The notes beneath the pieces are model-generated. The model was not told the origin of the DNA. It searched no databases and saw only the letters and a program-made list of their open reading frames with translations. A DNA stretch of 64,000 bases from Dyadobacter endophyticus. GTDB taxonomy: Bacteria > Bacteroidota > Bacteroidia > Cytophagales > Spirosomataceae. The DNA lies in contig NZ_BMIA01000006.1 of assembly GCF_014641595.1 (NCBI RefSeq), positions 124,001 to 188,000 of the forward strand, read 5' to 3'. This document shows, one piece after another, positions 63,642 to 64,000 of this stretch (position 1 is its first letter; each line of letters opens with the position of its first letter). The position numbers and the translations under genes are program-made.

Positions 63642-64000
63642 ATGGCTAGAAAAATTTTAACGGAGCATATTAATGTCCCCGGTATCGAAACCTTCGATGT
63701 TTATCGCAAACAGGGAGGCTATACTGCCGTTGAAAAAGCTATCAAAACCATGACCCCGGAAGAGGTAGTGGAAGAAGCGAAAAAATCAGGTGTGCGCGGC
63801 AGAGGTGGTGCTGGTTTCCCGATGGGAATGAAATGGGGCTTCCTGGCCAAACCCGAAGGCGTTCCCCGTTACCTGGTGTGTAATGCCGATGAATCGGAGC
63901 CGGGTACTTTCAAGGACCACCATTTAATGAAATGCATCCCTCACCTTCTCATCGAGGGTATGATCATTTCCAGCTTTGCATTGGGCGCCAACAAGTCGTT
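63642..64000 (+). CDS. nuoF: NADH-quinone oxidoreductase subunit F, N-terminal part
   Basis: The first 119 codons of the NADH- and FMN-binding subunit. KSGVRGRGGAGFPMGMKW is the glycine-rich FMN/NADH-binding loop, followed by YLVCNADESEPGTFKDHHLM. The gene runs past the window end, so its iron-sulfur motif is not visible. Confidence 0.95.
   Translation, partial: MARKILTEHINVPGIETFDVYRKQGGYTAVEKAIKTMTPEEVVEEAKKSGVRGRGGAGFPMGMKWGFLAKPEGVPRYLVCNADESEPGTFKDHHLMKCIPHLLIEGMIISSFALGANKS

Overview
The window reads as chromosomal DNA of a Bacteroidota bacterium of the order Cytophagales, most plausibly Dyadobacter or a close relative. This is inferred from gene content: three large secreted proteins with type IX secretion (T9SS) sorting tails, Bacteroidota-style -7 promoter elements (TAnnTTTG), weak or absent Shine-Dalgarno sequences, and families such as DUF6702, EttA, Mpl-like ligases and a BtuG-like propeller. 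The DNA is densely coding on both strands. I see no rRNA, tRNA, CRISPR array, transposase or prophage gene.

Layout. 1-8.8 kb: the start of an ECF sigma factor gene (minus), an ABC exporter overlapping a membrane-anchored MutS-family ATPase, RseP, a small secreted DUF6702 protein whose N-terminus is encoded by a GA/CT-rich repeat, and Lon. 8.8-18.1 kb: a hexuronate catabolic island (uxaB, eda, kdgK, uxaC, uxuA) with an ECF sigma factor and a divergent LacI-type regulator, interrupted by a DUF3784-like membrane protein and a Uma2-fold protein. 18.1-32.8 kb: DUF349 protein, EttA, a T9SS glycosidase-like protein, a Mur ligase, LOG-family enzyme, OmpA/PD40 protein, acyltransferase, membrane AraC regulator, oxidase subunit III, IspE and an M28 peptidase. 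33-40.3 kb: xylulokinase behind a 21-bp palindrome, a short SSB, a zinc-ribbon protein, aldo/keto reductase, a DUF3365-like lipoprotein, PrfA, thioredoxin-like, glyoxalase-like and EamA proteins.

40.3-43.7 kb: a cobalamin riboswitch drives a BtuB-like TonB-dependent receptor and a BtuG-like surface lipoprotein, a compact B12 capture and uptake operon. 43.7-54.5 kb: housekeeping genes (TPR protein, DEAD-box helicase, Fbp, ValS, Adk, ObgE) and a sensor kinase divergent from a secreted protein. 54.5-60.2 kb: tandem paralogous T9SS-exported SGNH/SASA esterases that differ mainly in the number of Ig-like repeats. 60.2-64 kb: the nuoABCDEF part of a complex I operon, with nuoF cut by the window edge.

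The sequence patterns most worth following are a GA-rich motif shared between the 5.5 kb locus and an in-frame insertion in valS, the hexuronate regulatory arrangement and its missing partner enzymes, the B12 operon, and several clean palindromes in promoter regions. I did not find a clear undescribed defence or mobile system. Start codons were re-chosen where the longest open frame began upstream of the recognisable family start.
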